42,215 nucleotides of DNA from NCBI GenBank assembly GCA_947388185.1, contig CANDQP010000015.1:1-42215 (forward strand), given 5' to 3'. The DNA comes from an uncultured Dorea sp. Its GTDB lineage: Bacteria > Bacillota > Clostridia > Lachnospirales > Lachnospiraceae. Under the pieces are notes generated by a model. The model ran no database searches. It saw only the letters and a list, made by a program, of their open reading frames with translations, and had not been told where the DNA came from. Below, one piece after another: positions 25,296-33,943 of the stretch (positions are counted from its first letter, which is position 1; every line of letters begins with the position of its first letter). Position numbers and translations under genes: made by a program.

Positions 25296-26225
25296 ATGGC
25301 GGAGATTATCGTAATGGGAGAGATGCTTGTTGAGATCATGCGCGGGCAGGAGAACGAGGAGCTATATGAACCGGGAGTATTTAGGGGGCCGTTTCCAAGC
25401 GGCGCACCGGCAATATTTATTGACACGGCGGCGAGGTTAGGGTGCAGTACAGCGATTATCGGAGGCGTTGGGAAGGATGACTTCGGGAAGAATATCCTGG
25501 ACCGGCTTAGGAAGGATGGAGTTGACTGCAGCCATGTGTTAGAGAGCAAGGAGAGGTCGACGGGAGTTGCGTTTGTCACATATTATTCGGACGGCTCCAG
25601 AAAATTCATATTCCATATGGGGAATACTCCGGCGGTGGAGGCGAAAGCGCCTCTTGAAGATGAGTTTGACAATGTAAAATATATGCATATTATGGGATGT
25701 TCGCTGATGGCCGACAGCTTGTTTGCGCAGGAGATCTTAAAAACTATGCGTATGATGAGGAGAAAGGGGACGAAGATCTCCTTTGATCCGAATATAAGGG
25801 AAGAGCTGCTTACCGATCAGAGCGTGAATGACGTGATCCGAGAGGTGATGGAGAACACCAGCGTATTCATGCCTGGCGTAAGTGAACTTCTTAAGATTAC
25901 CGGCGCCGTATCGGTTGATGAGGCGGTTGAGAAGTGTTTTGCGTATGAAGCTATGGAGGTTATTGCCTTGAAGAACGGATCGAAGGGCAGCAGGATCTAT
26001 ACAAGGGACGAAGCGGCAGAGATAGGTGTCTATCCGGTTGAGCAGGTAGATGCGACAGGAGCCGGGGATTGTTTTGACGGAGCGTTTATTGCCGGGCTGG
26101 TACAGGGGAAGAGTCTTAAGGAGGCGGCGCGGATGGGCGCGGCGGCAGGCGCGCTGAATGCGGCGGCATTCGGGCCGATGGAAGGCCGGATCAGCGCAGA
26201 CAGTGTGAGGGCGATGATTAAATAA
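25296..26225 (+). CDS. PfkB-family sugar kinase
   Basis: A 309-aa carbohydrate kinase of the ribokinase/PfkB family. The first signature region contains IIGGVGKDDFGKNILDRL; the second reads VEQVDATGAGDCFDGAF, with catalytic Asp258. It phosphorylates a sugar or sugar acid at the expense of ATP; the neighbourhood (S66 peptidase, deaminase) gives no substrate clue. AAAGGAGA lies upstream of ATG 25296. A strong terminator follows, so it ends the S66-kinase transcript. Confidence 0.9.
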   Translation: MAEIIVMGEMLVEIMRGQENEELYEPGVFRGPFPSGAPAIFIDTAARLGCSTAIIGGVGKDDFGKNILDRLRKDGVDCSHVLESKERSTGVAFVTYYSDGSRKFIFHMGNTPAVEAKAPLEDEFDNVKYMHIMGCSLMADSLFAQEILKTMRMMRRKGTKISFDPNIREELLTDQSVNDVIREVMENTSVFMPGVSELLKITGAVSVDEAVEKCFAYEAMEVIALKNGSKGSRIYTRDEAAEIGVYPVEQVDATGAGDCFDGAFIAGLVQGKSLKEAARMGAAAGALNAAAFGPMEGRISADSVRAMIK

Positions 26226-26235
26226 CGATGATCGG

Positions 26236-26276
26236 AATACCGGTCTTGCCTTTTATGCAGGACTGGTATTTTTGCT
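26236..26276 (+). terminator. Terminator after sugar kinase
   Basis: A 14-bp stem (26236-26249 with 26257-26270, two G-U pairs) with a 7-nt loop ends in a run of T to 26273. Confidence 0.85.
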
Positions 26277-26304
26277 TGATATTTTCCCGAAGTTAGAGGA
26301 TAAT
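26276..26304 (+). promoter_or_regulatory. Promoter of deaminase gene
   Basis: TTGATA (26276-26281), 17 nt and GATAAT (26299-26304), about 50 nt upstream of the deaminase start. Confidence 0.5.
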
Positions 26305-26355
26305 AGAGATAGAAAGATATTGATATTTCGCAGAGATTTGTGACAGGAGGTTCAA

Positions 26356-26844
26356 ATGGAACGCAGAGACAAAACCAATTATTATCTGGATCTTGCGGAG
26401 ATGGTTTCTCAGAGATGTACCTGCTTAAGGCGTCATTACGGTGCGGTGATCGTGAAGAATGACGAGGTCATATCCACAGGGTATGTAGGGGCGCCCCGCG
26501 GACGGAAGAATTGTACGGATATCGGAGAATGTATCCGCAAGAAGATGGGGGTGCCGAGAGGAGAGCGCTATGAACTGTGCCGGAGCGTACATGCCGAGGC
26601 GAATGCGATCATCAGCGCTTCCAGAGACAAGATGATCGGGAGTTCCATGTATCTGACAGGGATAGAGGTGGATACCGGGAATTATATTGAGAATGCCAAT
26701 AGCTGCTCTATGTGTAAGAGGCTGATCATCAATGCCGGTATTAAGAAGGTGTATGTCCGTGATACCAAAGAGGACTACCATGTGATCCTTGTAAGCGACT
26801 GGGTAGAGAATGATGAATCGATCGAAGGAGTATTCGGGTATTAA
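26356..26844 (+). CDS. Deoxycytidylate deaminase-like protein
   Basis: A 162-aa zinc deaminase of the dCMP/ComEB type, which would convert dCMP to dUMP for thymidylate synthesis. The zinc and proton-shuttle motif is CRSVHAEANAI (His79, Glu81) and the second zinc motif is CSMC (Cys117, Cys120). An extra Cys/His cluster (CTCLRRH, NCTDIGEC) fits the second zinc site of this class. AGGAGG precedes ATG 26356. Confidence 0.9.
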   Translation: MERRDKTNYYLDLAEMVSQRCTCLRRHYGAVIVKNDEVISTGYVGAPRGRKNCTDIGECIRKKMGVPRGERYELCRSVHAEANAIISASRDKMIGSSMYLTGIEVDTGNYIENANSCSMCKRLIINAGIKKVYVRDTKEDYHVILVSDWVENDESIEGVFGY

Positions 26845-26868
26845 TTTCAGTAAGTAAGGAGAACGGAT

Positions 26869-28500
26869 ATGTTAAGTGAGATGTTAGGAGTGGCGGGAGC
26901 CTTAATTCCCGCCGTGTTGGTGGTATTGGCCGTGTTGCTTGTCTTGGTGACCGGGTACGTGAAGGCGTCGCCGGACACCGCATACATAATATCGGGTCTT
27001 AGGAAGCAGCCTAAGGTCCTGATCGGTAAGGCAGGAATTAAGATTCCGTTTCTTGAGAAGAAGGATGAGCTGAACCTGCAGTTGATCCCGATCGACGTCA
27101 AGACGTCCAGTGCGGTGCCGACGGCAGACTATATCAATATCCGCGTGGATGCCGCGGTCAATGTCAAGATCAGCGACAACCCGGAGCGTCTGGCGCTTGC
27201 GGCGCAGAACTTCCTGAACCGGCAGACGGATTATATCGCCCAGGTATCAAGAGAGGTGCTGGAAGGTAATATGCGTGAGATCGTCGGCAAGATGAATCTG
27301 GAAGAGATGGTATCTGACCGTCAGAAGTTCGCCAATCTGGTGAAGGAGAATGCGGAACCGGACCTTGCGGCGATGGGGCTTGATATCGTCAGCTTCAATG
27401 TACAGAACTTCGAGGACGGGAACGGTGTGATCGAGAACCTTGGTGTGGATAACATCGTGAAGATACAGAAGAACGCTGCGATCTCCAGGGCGGAGAGTGA
27501 AAAGGAGATCGCGCGGGCACAGGCGATGGCGAGGAAAGAAGCGAATGATGCACAGGTAAGCTCCGATCTTGAGATCGCCAACGCAAAAGCGCGGGCGCAG
27601 AAGGAGAAGGCGGTAGTCCAGGCGGAGGCGAACAGGGAGTCTAAGGAGGCCGAGATCAGTGCGGCGACCCTGATCGCACAGAAGGAGAATGACCTGGAGA
27701 TCCGCAAGGCAGAGCTTCAGAAGGACGCGGATACCAAGAAGGCGATCGCGGATGCGGCATACCAGATTCAGCAGGAGACAGAGAGGAAGACGGTTGAGGT
27801 TGCGACGGCGGATGCGAACCTGGCGCGCCAGGAGAAAGCGATCGCACTGCAGGAGAAGGAAGTGGAGCTGACGGAGCGCACTTTGGAGGCTGAGATCAAG
27901 AAGCAGGCAGACGCAGACAAGTACGCGAAGCAGCAGGCGTCAGACGCCAGATTATACGAGATGCAGAGGAATTCCGAGGCGCAGCTCTTCGAGCGTCAGA
28001 AGAACGCGGAGGCCGAGAAGTTCGAGCGTGAGAAGGAAGCCGAAGCTATGCGCGCGACAGCGGAGGCCCAGAAGTATGCGATGGAGCAGGAAGCCGAGGG
28101 TATCCGAAGCAAGGGGCTTGCAGAGGCCGACGCGATCAAGGCGAAAGCCCTCGCTGAGGCGGAAGGTATCGAGAAGAAGGCGGAAGCGATGAAGATGATG
28201 GGCGAGGCTGCGATCCTTGAGATGTATTTCAAGGCGATGCCGGAGATCGCAAGGAATATCGCGGAACCGCTTGCCAAGGTGGATAAGATCACTATGTACG
28301 GAGACGGTAACACGTCGAAGTTGGTGAAGGATATTGTGGGTACATTTACACAGGTATCGGACGGACTCAAGGAATCTACCGGTGTCGACGTTCAGGCTGT
28401 CCTGGCGGGATTCTTAGGCGGGAAGCTTGCCGAGAAAGATATGAGTAAGACAGTAGTTGTTCAGTCGGCGGCCGAAGAGAAAGGTGGAGACGAAGCTTAG
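26869..28500 (+). CDS. Flotillin-like SPFH protein
   Basis: A 543-aa flotillin (YuaG/FloT-like). One N-terminal membrane segment (about 8-28), an SPFH/band-7 domain (about 30-200, with SSAVPTADYINIRVDAAVNV), then a very long Ala/Glu-rich coiled coil (about 205-460, many EAE and KAEA repeats) and a Gly-containing tail. Flotillins scaffold membrane microdomains and help assembly of secretion and signalling complexes. It overlaps no gene, but signal peptidase I copy three begins 1 nt after its stop, so co-transcription with a secretion enzyme is likely. Confidence 0.92.
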   Translation: MLSEMLGVAGALIPAVLVVLAVLLVLVTGYVKASPDTAYIISGLRKQPKVLIGKAGIKIPFLEKKDELNLQLIPIDVKTSSAVPTADYINIRVDAAVNVKISDNPERLALAAQNFLNRQTDYIAQVSREVLEGNMREIVGKMNLEEMVSDRQKFANLVKENAEPDLAAMGLDIVSFNVQNFEDGNGVIENLGVDNIVKIQKNAAISRAESEKEIARAQAMARKEANDAQVSSDLEIANAKARAQKEKAVVQAEANRESKEAEISAATLIAQKENDLEIRKAELQKDADTKKAIADAAYQIQQETERKTVEVATADANLARQEKAIALQEKEVELTERTLEAEIKKQADADKYAKQQASDARLYEMQRNSEAQLFERQKNAEAEKFEREKEAEAMRATAEAQKYAMEQEAEGIRSKGLAEADAIKAKALAEAEGIEKKAEAMKMMGEAAILEMYFKAMPEIARNIAEPLAKVDKITMYGDGNTSKLVKDIVGTFTQVSDGLKESTGVDVQAVLAGFLGGKLAEKDMSKTVVVQSAAEEKGGDEA

Positions 28501-28501
28501 T

Positions 28502-29086
28502 ATGAATCTATTTATGAAACAGTCAGAAGAGGAACAGCAGCATGAGCATGAGAATGTGCAGGAGACGGGTAAGGTTAAGAGGATATTAAGAGAGTGCTTT
28601 CAGATGATCGTGATTCCGGTCGCGCTTGCGTTATTCTGCGGCAAGGTGCTGATCGTCAATGCGAATATCCCGTCCGGTTCTATGGAGAACACCATTCATC
28701 CCGGCGACCGGGTGATCGGATCACGGCTGGCTTATCTGAGCCAGGATCCGCAGCGGACGGATATCATTATATTCCGGTTTCCCGATGATGAATCGCAGGT
28801 ATTTATCAAGCGGATCATCGGACTTCCGGGCGAGGAGATCCAGATCGTGGCCGGAGCGGTCTATATAGACGGAGCGCAGGTGCCCCTTAAGGAGGAGTAT
28901 CTCAAGGAGATCCCTCAGGGGAGTTTTGGCCCCTATGTGGTTCCTGAGGATTCTTATTTTGTGATGGGCGATAATCGGAATAATTCCCATGACTCCAGGT
29001 TCTGGAAGAATCATTTTGTGGCAAGGGATGAGATTCTGGCGAAGGCCTGGTTCCAGTATTTTCCGAAGATCGGGCTGGTAGATTAG
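28502..29086 (+). CDS. lepB: Signal peptidase I (third of three)
   Basis: A 194-aa type I signal peptidase. Acidic/His-rich cytoplasmic start (EEEQQHEHENVQE), one membrane segment (about 32-52), Ser60 in IPSGSMENTI, Lys103 in FIKRIIGLPGEE and VMGDNRNNSHDSR. ATG 28502 directly follows the flotillin stop; the earlier in-frame ATG at 28457 lies inside flotillin and is less likely. Context suggests a function coupled to flotillin microdomains. Confidence 0.92.
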   Translation: MNLFMKQSEEEQQHEHENVQETGKVKRILRECFQMIVIPVALALFCGKVLIVNANIPSGSMENTIHPGDRVIGSRLAYLSQDPQRTDIIIFRFPDDESQVFIKRIIGLPGEEIQIVAGAVYIDGAQVPLKEEYLKEIPQGSFGPYVVPEDSYFVMGDNRNNSHDSRFWKNHFVARDEILAKAWFQYFPKIGLVD

Positions 29087-29120
29087 TACAATTAGACAAG
29101 ATGCAGAGAGGAAGAAAGAA

Positions 29121-30476
29121 GTGAAATATATTCGGAGAATATGCTGCGGTTTTCTTATATTTCTTGCAGCGAATATACCATTGCTGAAGTATTTGCTGAT
29201 ATCGAAGGATATTATAATTCCGAAGTTTGGGGGCATTATTTTAATGCTCCTTTTGGTTTTGGGAGTAATTATGATCAATATTGTTCCGGCGCTTTCTAAC
29301 CGGAGGATTCCGGGGAAGAGACTTAAGATCTGCGCGGACGGGTGCGAGCTTCTGATTTATTTCCTGATATCGGTAAGCGCATCCGTGCTGTGTCTGTTAG
29401 CTGCGCTGCCGCTATTGTTTCAGGGAAATAAGATGACATGGTTTGGGAATCTGGCCTGTATGGTTCTCGTGGAAGCGCTTGTCTTCTGGAGCGGGATCAT
29501 CCGTGTCTATCTTACGTCCGCTCAGATCGGGGTTAAGTGGCGTGCTGTCGGGATTATATGCGGCTGGATTCCGGCCGTGCATCTGGCCGTCCTTGTGAAG
29601 ATCATCCGCATGGCGTCGGACGAGTGGGAATTCGAGAGCGGGAAGATCATGCAGGCTCAGGAGCGGAAGGACGAACAGCTATGCCGGACCAGATATCCGA
29701 TTCTGATGGTGCATGGAGTGTTCTTCCGGGATTTTAAATATTTTAACTACTGGGGGCGGATTCCGCAAGAATTGGAGAAGCACGGCGCCGTGATCTATTA
29801 CGGCAACCATCAGTCGGCGGCCTCTGTTGCGGACAGCGGGAAGGAACTTGCCGGCCGTATCAGGCAGATCGTCGATGAGACCGGCTGTGAGAAGGTCAAT
29901 ATTATCGCGCATTCGAAGGGCGGGCTTGATTCGCGATACGCGGTAAGCTGCCTTGGAATGGATCAATATGTCGCGTCTCTTACTACCGTCAATACGCCGC
30001 ACAGAGGATGTATCTTCGCGGATTATCTTCTGAATAAGATTCCCGCGGCGGCGAAGGATAAGGTGGCGGAGGGATATAACTCGGCGCTTAAGGTATTGGG
30101 CGACGAGACACCGGATTTTATGGCGGCGGTGACAGATCTTACGGCTTCTGCCTGTCAGGAATTTAACCAGAAGGTGCCGGATTGCCCCGGAATCTATTAC
30201 CAGAGTGTGGGATCGAAGCTTAATGCGGCGTCGGGAGGGCGTTTTCCGCTTAATTTTTCTCATCAGCTTGTGAAATATTTCGACGGGCCGAATGACGGCC
30301 TGGTGGCGGAGAGTTCATTTCCATGGGGAGAGGATTATACATTCCTTACAACCAGCGGAAGGCGGGGGATCTCTCACGGTGATATGATCGATCTGAACAG
30401 GGAGAATATTAAGGATTTTGATGTGAGAGAATATTATGTGGGACTGGTGAACGGTCTGAAGGAGAGAGGAGTTTGA
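29121..30476 (+). CDS. Membrane-anchored alpha/beta-hydrolase (lipase-like)
   Basis: A 451-aa protein with about four N-terminal membrane helices (about 8-25, 36-56, 76-100, 108-130; perhaps a fifth about 140-160) followed by an alpha/beta-hydrolase domain. The hydrolase begins YPILMVHGVFFRDF; the nucleophile elbow is IIAHSKGGLDSRYA (Ser265), the acid is likely in FDGPNDGLV and the His in GISHGDMIDL. It resembles triacylglycerol lipases; a lipid or ester substrate at the membrane is inferred. It follows lepB by 34 nt, possibly in the same transcript. The ATG-type start at 29121 is GTG, after a purine-rich GAGGAAGAAAGAA. Confidence 0.85.
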   Translation: MKYIRRICCGFLIFLAANIPLLKYLLISKDIIIPKFGGIILMLLLVLGVIMINIVPALSNRRIPGKRLKICADGCELLIYFLISVSASVLCLLAALPLLFQGNKMTWFGNLACMVLVEALVFWSGIIRVYLTSAQIGVKWRAVGIICGWIPAVHLAVLVKIIRMASDEWEFESGKIMQAQERKDEQLCRTRYPILMVHGVFFRDFKYFNYWGRIPQELEKHGAVIYYGNHQSAASVADSGKELAGRIRQIVDETGCEKVNIIAHSKGGLDSRYAVSCLGMDQYVASLTTVNTPHRGCIFADYLLNKIPAAAKDKVAEGYNSALKVLGDETPDFMAAVTDLTASACQEFNQKVPDCPGIYYQSVGSKLNAASGGRFPLNFSHQLVKYFDGPNDGLVAESSFPWGEDYTFLTTSGRRGISHGDMIDLNRENIKDFDVREYYVGLVNGLKERGV

Positions 30477-30546
30477 TCGTACATAACCTTTTGACTCTGA
30501 TATCATATTATTTAGTGTAAGGTATTTTTGTTAAGGAGGATTATGG

Positions 30547-31920
30547 ATGGAAGGCCAGTTAGTATGGAAAGACGAATACAACATTGGTATTGACATCATT
30601 GATAAGGAGCACGAGAGGTTATTTAAGATCATCAACAAATTATTCAGGTTCACCGACGAAAAAAGTAAGAGCCAATGGGCGTGCCAGGAAGGGATCAAAT
30701 TCTTCAAGGATCACGCGGCGAAGCATTTTACCGAGGAAGAAGGATATATGGAGGCCGTCGATTATGAAAGGCTTGCGGCACACAGGCACATTCATCAGGA
30801 ATTCCGTGAGAGGACGCTTCCGGCCCTTGAAGCGGAATTGGAGCAGACGGACTACAGCGCGGATGCGGTAGGTCATTTCCTTGGAGTCTGCGCCGGATGG
30901 CTGATCGGGCATACGCTGATGGAGGACCGGGCGATTGCGGGAAAGAGCAGGAGCAGGTGGATGGAGCTTCTTTCCGGGAAGGAGCAGGATGAGCTGAAGG
31001 AGGTTATTCTTCAGTTGATGTATGATCTGTTCCGTCTGGAGGCATCCGTGATCAGTGAGACGTACGGCGGAGAGAGATTCGGTAAGGGGATATACCACCG
31101 TCTGGTTTACAGTACGGATCAGGAGGAAGAGAAGCGGGAGATATTTTTAGTATTTGAAGAAAAGCTTTTGCTAAATACGGTTGGAAAAGCTATGGGAATC
31201 AAGACAAATAAGCTTAACACGATCTTAATGAATGCAGCCAGGTATACGGCGCGCCAGTTTGCGGGGTGCGTTAAGGAGCATCTGCCGGATATGGAGGGGT
31301 ATGAGTTAAAAGAAGAGAATCTTCTTACTTATGAAGAATTTCAGGATGTATTCGAGCATGAAAAGTTACAGGCGAGCCTTTTGTTCGATACGGGCGAGGG
31401 GTACTTCGCGTACTGTGCAATCGCAAGGCGTTCGATGAAGAAAGCAGGCGCTGCGCTGATCGATTCGGATAACGCGCTCGCCGAGGTTGAGAAGTACCTG
31501 ATGAAGAGAGAGAATCATCTGAAGAAGGAAAACCGTCTGAAGAAGAAGGTACTTGTGGTGGATGATTCTATTACGATAAGGCAGGGGGTCAGGAAGCTTC
31601 TGGCGGACGATTATGACGTGGCGCTTGCCCCGTCCGGCACGGCCGCGATCCGGTGTGTGATTCTGGATAGGCCGGACCTGGTTCTGCTGGATTATGAGAT
31701 GCCGGTCTGCGACGGACAGCAGGTATTGGAAATGCTCCGTTCGGAAGAGGCGCTGGCGGATATTCCGATCATATTTCTGACCGGCAAGACGGATCCTGAG
31801 ACTGTCAGGAGATTGGTGGCTTTGAAACCGGACGGATATCTGGTCAAATATTTGAAACCAGCACAGATCAAACAGAAGATAGACGATTATTTTGAAAGGG
31901 ACAGAAGCCCGATGAGGTGA
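30547..31920 (+). CDS. Bacteriohemerythrin with CheX-like and receiver domains
   Basis: A 457-aa three-part protein. Residues 1-135 are a complete bacteriohemerythrin: ligands His22, His60, Glu64, His79, His83, His122 and Asp127 are all present, so it should hold a di-iron O2-binding site. Residues about 150-300 are a CheX/CheC-like region (weak similarity; NTILMNAARYTARQFAG). Residues about 333-450 are a response-regulator receiver with D339/D340, phospho-acceptor D382 in LVLLDYEMP, T412 and K438. Start ATG 30547 follows AAGGAGG. It starts the cluster with a two-component system 4 nt downstream, so O2 or redox sensing may feed that pathway. Confidence 0.88.
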   Translation: MEGQLVWKDEYNIGIDIIDKEHERLFKIINKLFRFTDEKSKSQWACQEGIKFFKDHAAKHFTEEEGYMEAVDYERLAAHRHIHQEFRERTLPALEAELEQTDYSADAVGHFLGVCAGWLIGHTLMEDRAIAGKSRSRWMELLSGKEQDELKEVILQLMYDLFRLEASVISETYGGERFGKGIYHRLVYSTDQEEEKREIFLVFEEKLLLNTVGKAMGIKTNKLNTILMNAARYTARQFAGCVKEHLPDMEGYELKEENLLTYEEFQDVFEHEKLQASLLFDTGEGYFAYCAIARRSMKKAGAALIDSDNALAEVEKYLMKRENHLKKENRLKKKVLVVDDSITIRQGVRKLLADDYDVALAPSGTAAIRCVILDRPDLVLLDYEMPVCDGQQVLEMLRSEEALADIPIIFLTGKTDPETVRRLVALKPDGYLVKYLKPAQIKQKIDDYFERDRSPMR

Positions 31921-31924
31921 TAGT

Positions 31925-32587
31925 ATGGCGACAATACTGATAGCGGAAGATGAGAAAGAGATGAGGGAGATTCTTGCGGATTGCATGAGGCGAGGCGGCC
32001 ATGCCTGTATCACCGCAGAAGACGGGATAGAGGCGGTCATGGCGCTTAAGAATCATGCTGTGGATCTGGCGATCCTGGATATTATGATGCCGCATTTGGA
32101 CGGTTTCTCCGTATGCAGGATCGCAAGGGAGATGAATTCCGTACCGATTCTGTTCCTGACTGCGAAAAGTGATGAGAACGATAAACTGAAAGGTTATGAG
32201 TACGGTGCGGATGATTATATGACGAAGCCTTTCAGCCCTAAGATACTGCTTGCAAAGGTGAACGCGCTGCTTCGGCGCGCGGGGAACATCCCGCAGGATG
32301 CTTTGCAGGCAGGGGCTCTTATCTTATACCCTTCTTCGCGTCAGGTGACGGTAAACGGTATGGAAGCGGAGCTTACCCACAAGGAATTTGAGATGCTGCT
32401 GCTGTTTATGCAGAATAAAAATCAGGTATTTTCCCGCGAACAGCTCTTGGATCGTGTCTGGGGCTACGACTATGAGGGGAATACGCGCACGGTTGATACT
32501 CATATTAAGACGCTGCGGCAGAAGCTGGGGAGCGAGGGGCACCATATCGTGACGCTGATCCGTTCTGGTTATAAATTCGAGGAATAA
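31925..32587 (+). CDS. OmpR/PhoB-type response regulator
   Basis: A 220-aa response regulator: receiver domain with the acidic pocket (ILIAEDEKEM), phospho-acceptor Asp52 in LAILDIMMP, Lys in MTKPFSP, then a winged-helix OmpR/PhoB DNA-binding domain (LTHKEFEMLLLFMQN, RTVDTHIKTLRQKL). It should bind direct repeats such as the TTTCAC set at 33686. It starts 4 nt after the hemerythrin gene and ends 3 nt before the histidine kinase, its partner. Confidence 0.95.
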   Translation: MATILIAEDEKEMREILADCMRRGGHACITAEDGIEAVMALKNHAVDLAILDIMMPHLDGFSVCRIAREMNSVPILFLTAKSDENDKLKGYEYGADDYMTKPFSPKILLAKVNALLRRAGNIPQDALQAGALILYPSSRQVTVNGMEAELTHKEFEMLLLFMQNKNQVFSREQLLDRVWGYDYEGNTRTVDTHIKTLRQKLGSEGHHIVTLIRSGYKFEE

Positions 32588-32590
32588 GAT

Positions 32591-33667
32591 ATGAAGAGAA
32601 GAAAATTTTATGATTTTGGAACGATACGCAGTAAGACGATGGTACTGTCCAAATTGGCGGGCGGTGCCATCGTGCTGTTTTATCTTGTCACGGAGGAACT
32701 GCCTGTCGGCCGGGAACTCAGTTTTTGGATATGGTTCGTACTGCTGGTCGCCGTGGTCATGACTGTGGATTACCTGTTGGGAAAGCTGATATCAAAGCCG
32801 CTTGGCAGGATCAACGACACGGCGGGGCAGATGGCAAGGCTGGATTATACGGCGCATTGCGATGTCAATACGAGAGATGAGTTCGGCGAACTGTCGAGGA
32901 GCCTGAATACTATGTTTTCGAACCTTCAGAATGCGCTGCAAAAGCTTGAAGAGGCAAATGCCAGGCTTGAAAATGATGTGGAGCAGGAGAGAATTCTGCT
33001 TGAACAGCGGAAGGAACTGACAGACAGCCTTTCCCATGAGATGAAGACTCCGCTGGGGCTCATCCGGGCTTACGCGGAAGGGCTGAATGAGGAGACGGAC
33101 CCGGAGAAGAGACAACGGTATATAGATTCTATCTTAAATGCGACGGAACGCATGGATCACATCATTGTCTCGCTTCTGGATCTGTCGGCACTGGAATCCG
33201 GGGCTTCAAAGCTTTCTGAGGAACGGTTTGAATTCATAGAACTTGTGGAGACGGCAGCAGGGCGTCTGATTCTTGACGCTCCCGAGTCGGATTACAGATT
33301 TTACTATGAGCTTCCGGATGAGAAGGTATTTGTGACGGCGGACAGACAGAGAATGGAGCAGGTATTGACCAATCTGATCGAAAATGCGAAGAAATACGTC
33401 CTGAGAGGAGGAGAGATCAGGCTGGCGGTGAGTATTGACAGGGATGAACTGAGGTTTTCGGTTTATAATGACTGTGCTTCTATTAAGGACCAGGATATTT
33501 CAAAAATATGGAGGAAGTTCTACCGCTGTCCTGACAATAAATGTGAAGGGTCCGGGCTTGGGCTTGCGATCGTTGACTGGATCTTGTCTAAGTATCAGGC
33601 CGATTATGGCGTGCGCAATGTGGATCAGGGGGTTGAGTTTTTCTTCCGGTTTCCGATCCTGTTATAA
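32591..33667 (+). CDS. Membrane histidine kinase
   Basis: A 358-aa sensor kinase. Two membrane helices (about 17-33 and 44-65) are joined by only about ten outside residues, the layout of intramembrane-sensing kinases. Then HAMP (about 66-118), HisKA with His149 in SLSHEMKTPLG, and the ATPase domain with NLIENAKKYV (N box) and GSGLGLAIV (G2 box). It phosphorylates the response regulator just upstream. Paired with a downstream ABC exporter, it probably senses a membrane-active compound or envelope stress. Confidence 0.94.
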   Translation: MKRRKFYDFGTIRSKTMVLSKLAGGAIVLFYLVTEELPVGRELSFWIWFVLLVAVVMTVDYLLGKLISKPLGRINDTAGQMARLDYTAHCDVNTRDEFGELSRSLNTMFSNLQNALQKLEEANARLENDVEQERILLEQRKELTDSLSHEMKTPLGLIRAYAEGLNEETDPEKRQRYIDSILNATERMDHIIVSLLDLSALESGASKLSEERFEFIELVETAAGRLILDAPESDYRFYYELPDEKVFVTADRQRMEQVLTNLIENAKKYVLRGGEIRLAVSIDRDELRFSVYNDCASIKDQDISKIWRKFYRCPDNKCEGSGLGLAIVDWILSKYQADYGVRNVDQGVEFFFRFPILL

Positions 33668-33685
33668 GAATGGTATGATACCGGG

Positions 33686-33748
33686 TTTCACCAGATTTCA
33701 CATCAATTTCACAAGAACCGCACTTTGATTTCATTTCACTGATATAAA
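33686..33748 (+). promoter_or_regulatory. Response-regulator operator and activated promoter
   Basis: TTTCAC occurs at 33686, 33696 and 33707 (spacings 10 and 11 nt, one helical turn each) and again as TTTCATTTCAC at 33729-33739. A -10-like TATAAA follows at 33743-33748, with no good -35 box. Direct repeats one turn apart upstream of a weak promoter are the normal layout for an OmpR-type activator. Confidence 0.55.
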
Positions 33749-33790
33749 CTGATACCATCAAAAAAACAGTTGAATGAAAGGAGAGTTGTT

Positions 33791-33943
33791 ATGTTTTTAG
33801 GTTTGGAATGGTATTGGTGGCTGGTTATCGTGATCGTATTCGTTGTTATGCTTCCGCTGAAGATCAAATTCATGAAATGGTGGGGCAGACGCGGACAGGA
33901 GAAGAGGAATCATCAGCGCGGGAAATGGGGTGAGGAGGAATGA
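33791..33943 (+). CDS. Small membrane protein, 50 aa
   Basis: A 50-codon ORF: a Trp-rich start (MFLGLEWYWW), one hydrophobic helix (about 11-22, LVIVIVFVVMLP) and a basic/acidic tail (KFMKWWGRRGQEKRNHQRGK). AAAGGAGAG precedes ATG 33791. Its stop overlaps the ABC ATPase start (ATGA), so it leads the exporter operon and is translationally coupled to it. It may be a small regulatory or accessory subunit of the transporter; its family is unknown to me. Confidence 0.8.
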   Translation: MFLGLEWYWWLVIVIVFVVMLPLKIKFMKWWGRRGQEKRNHQRGKWGEEE

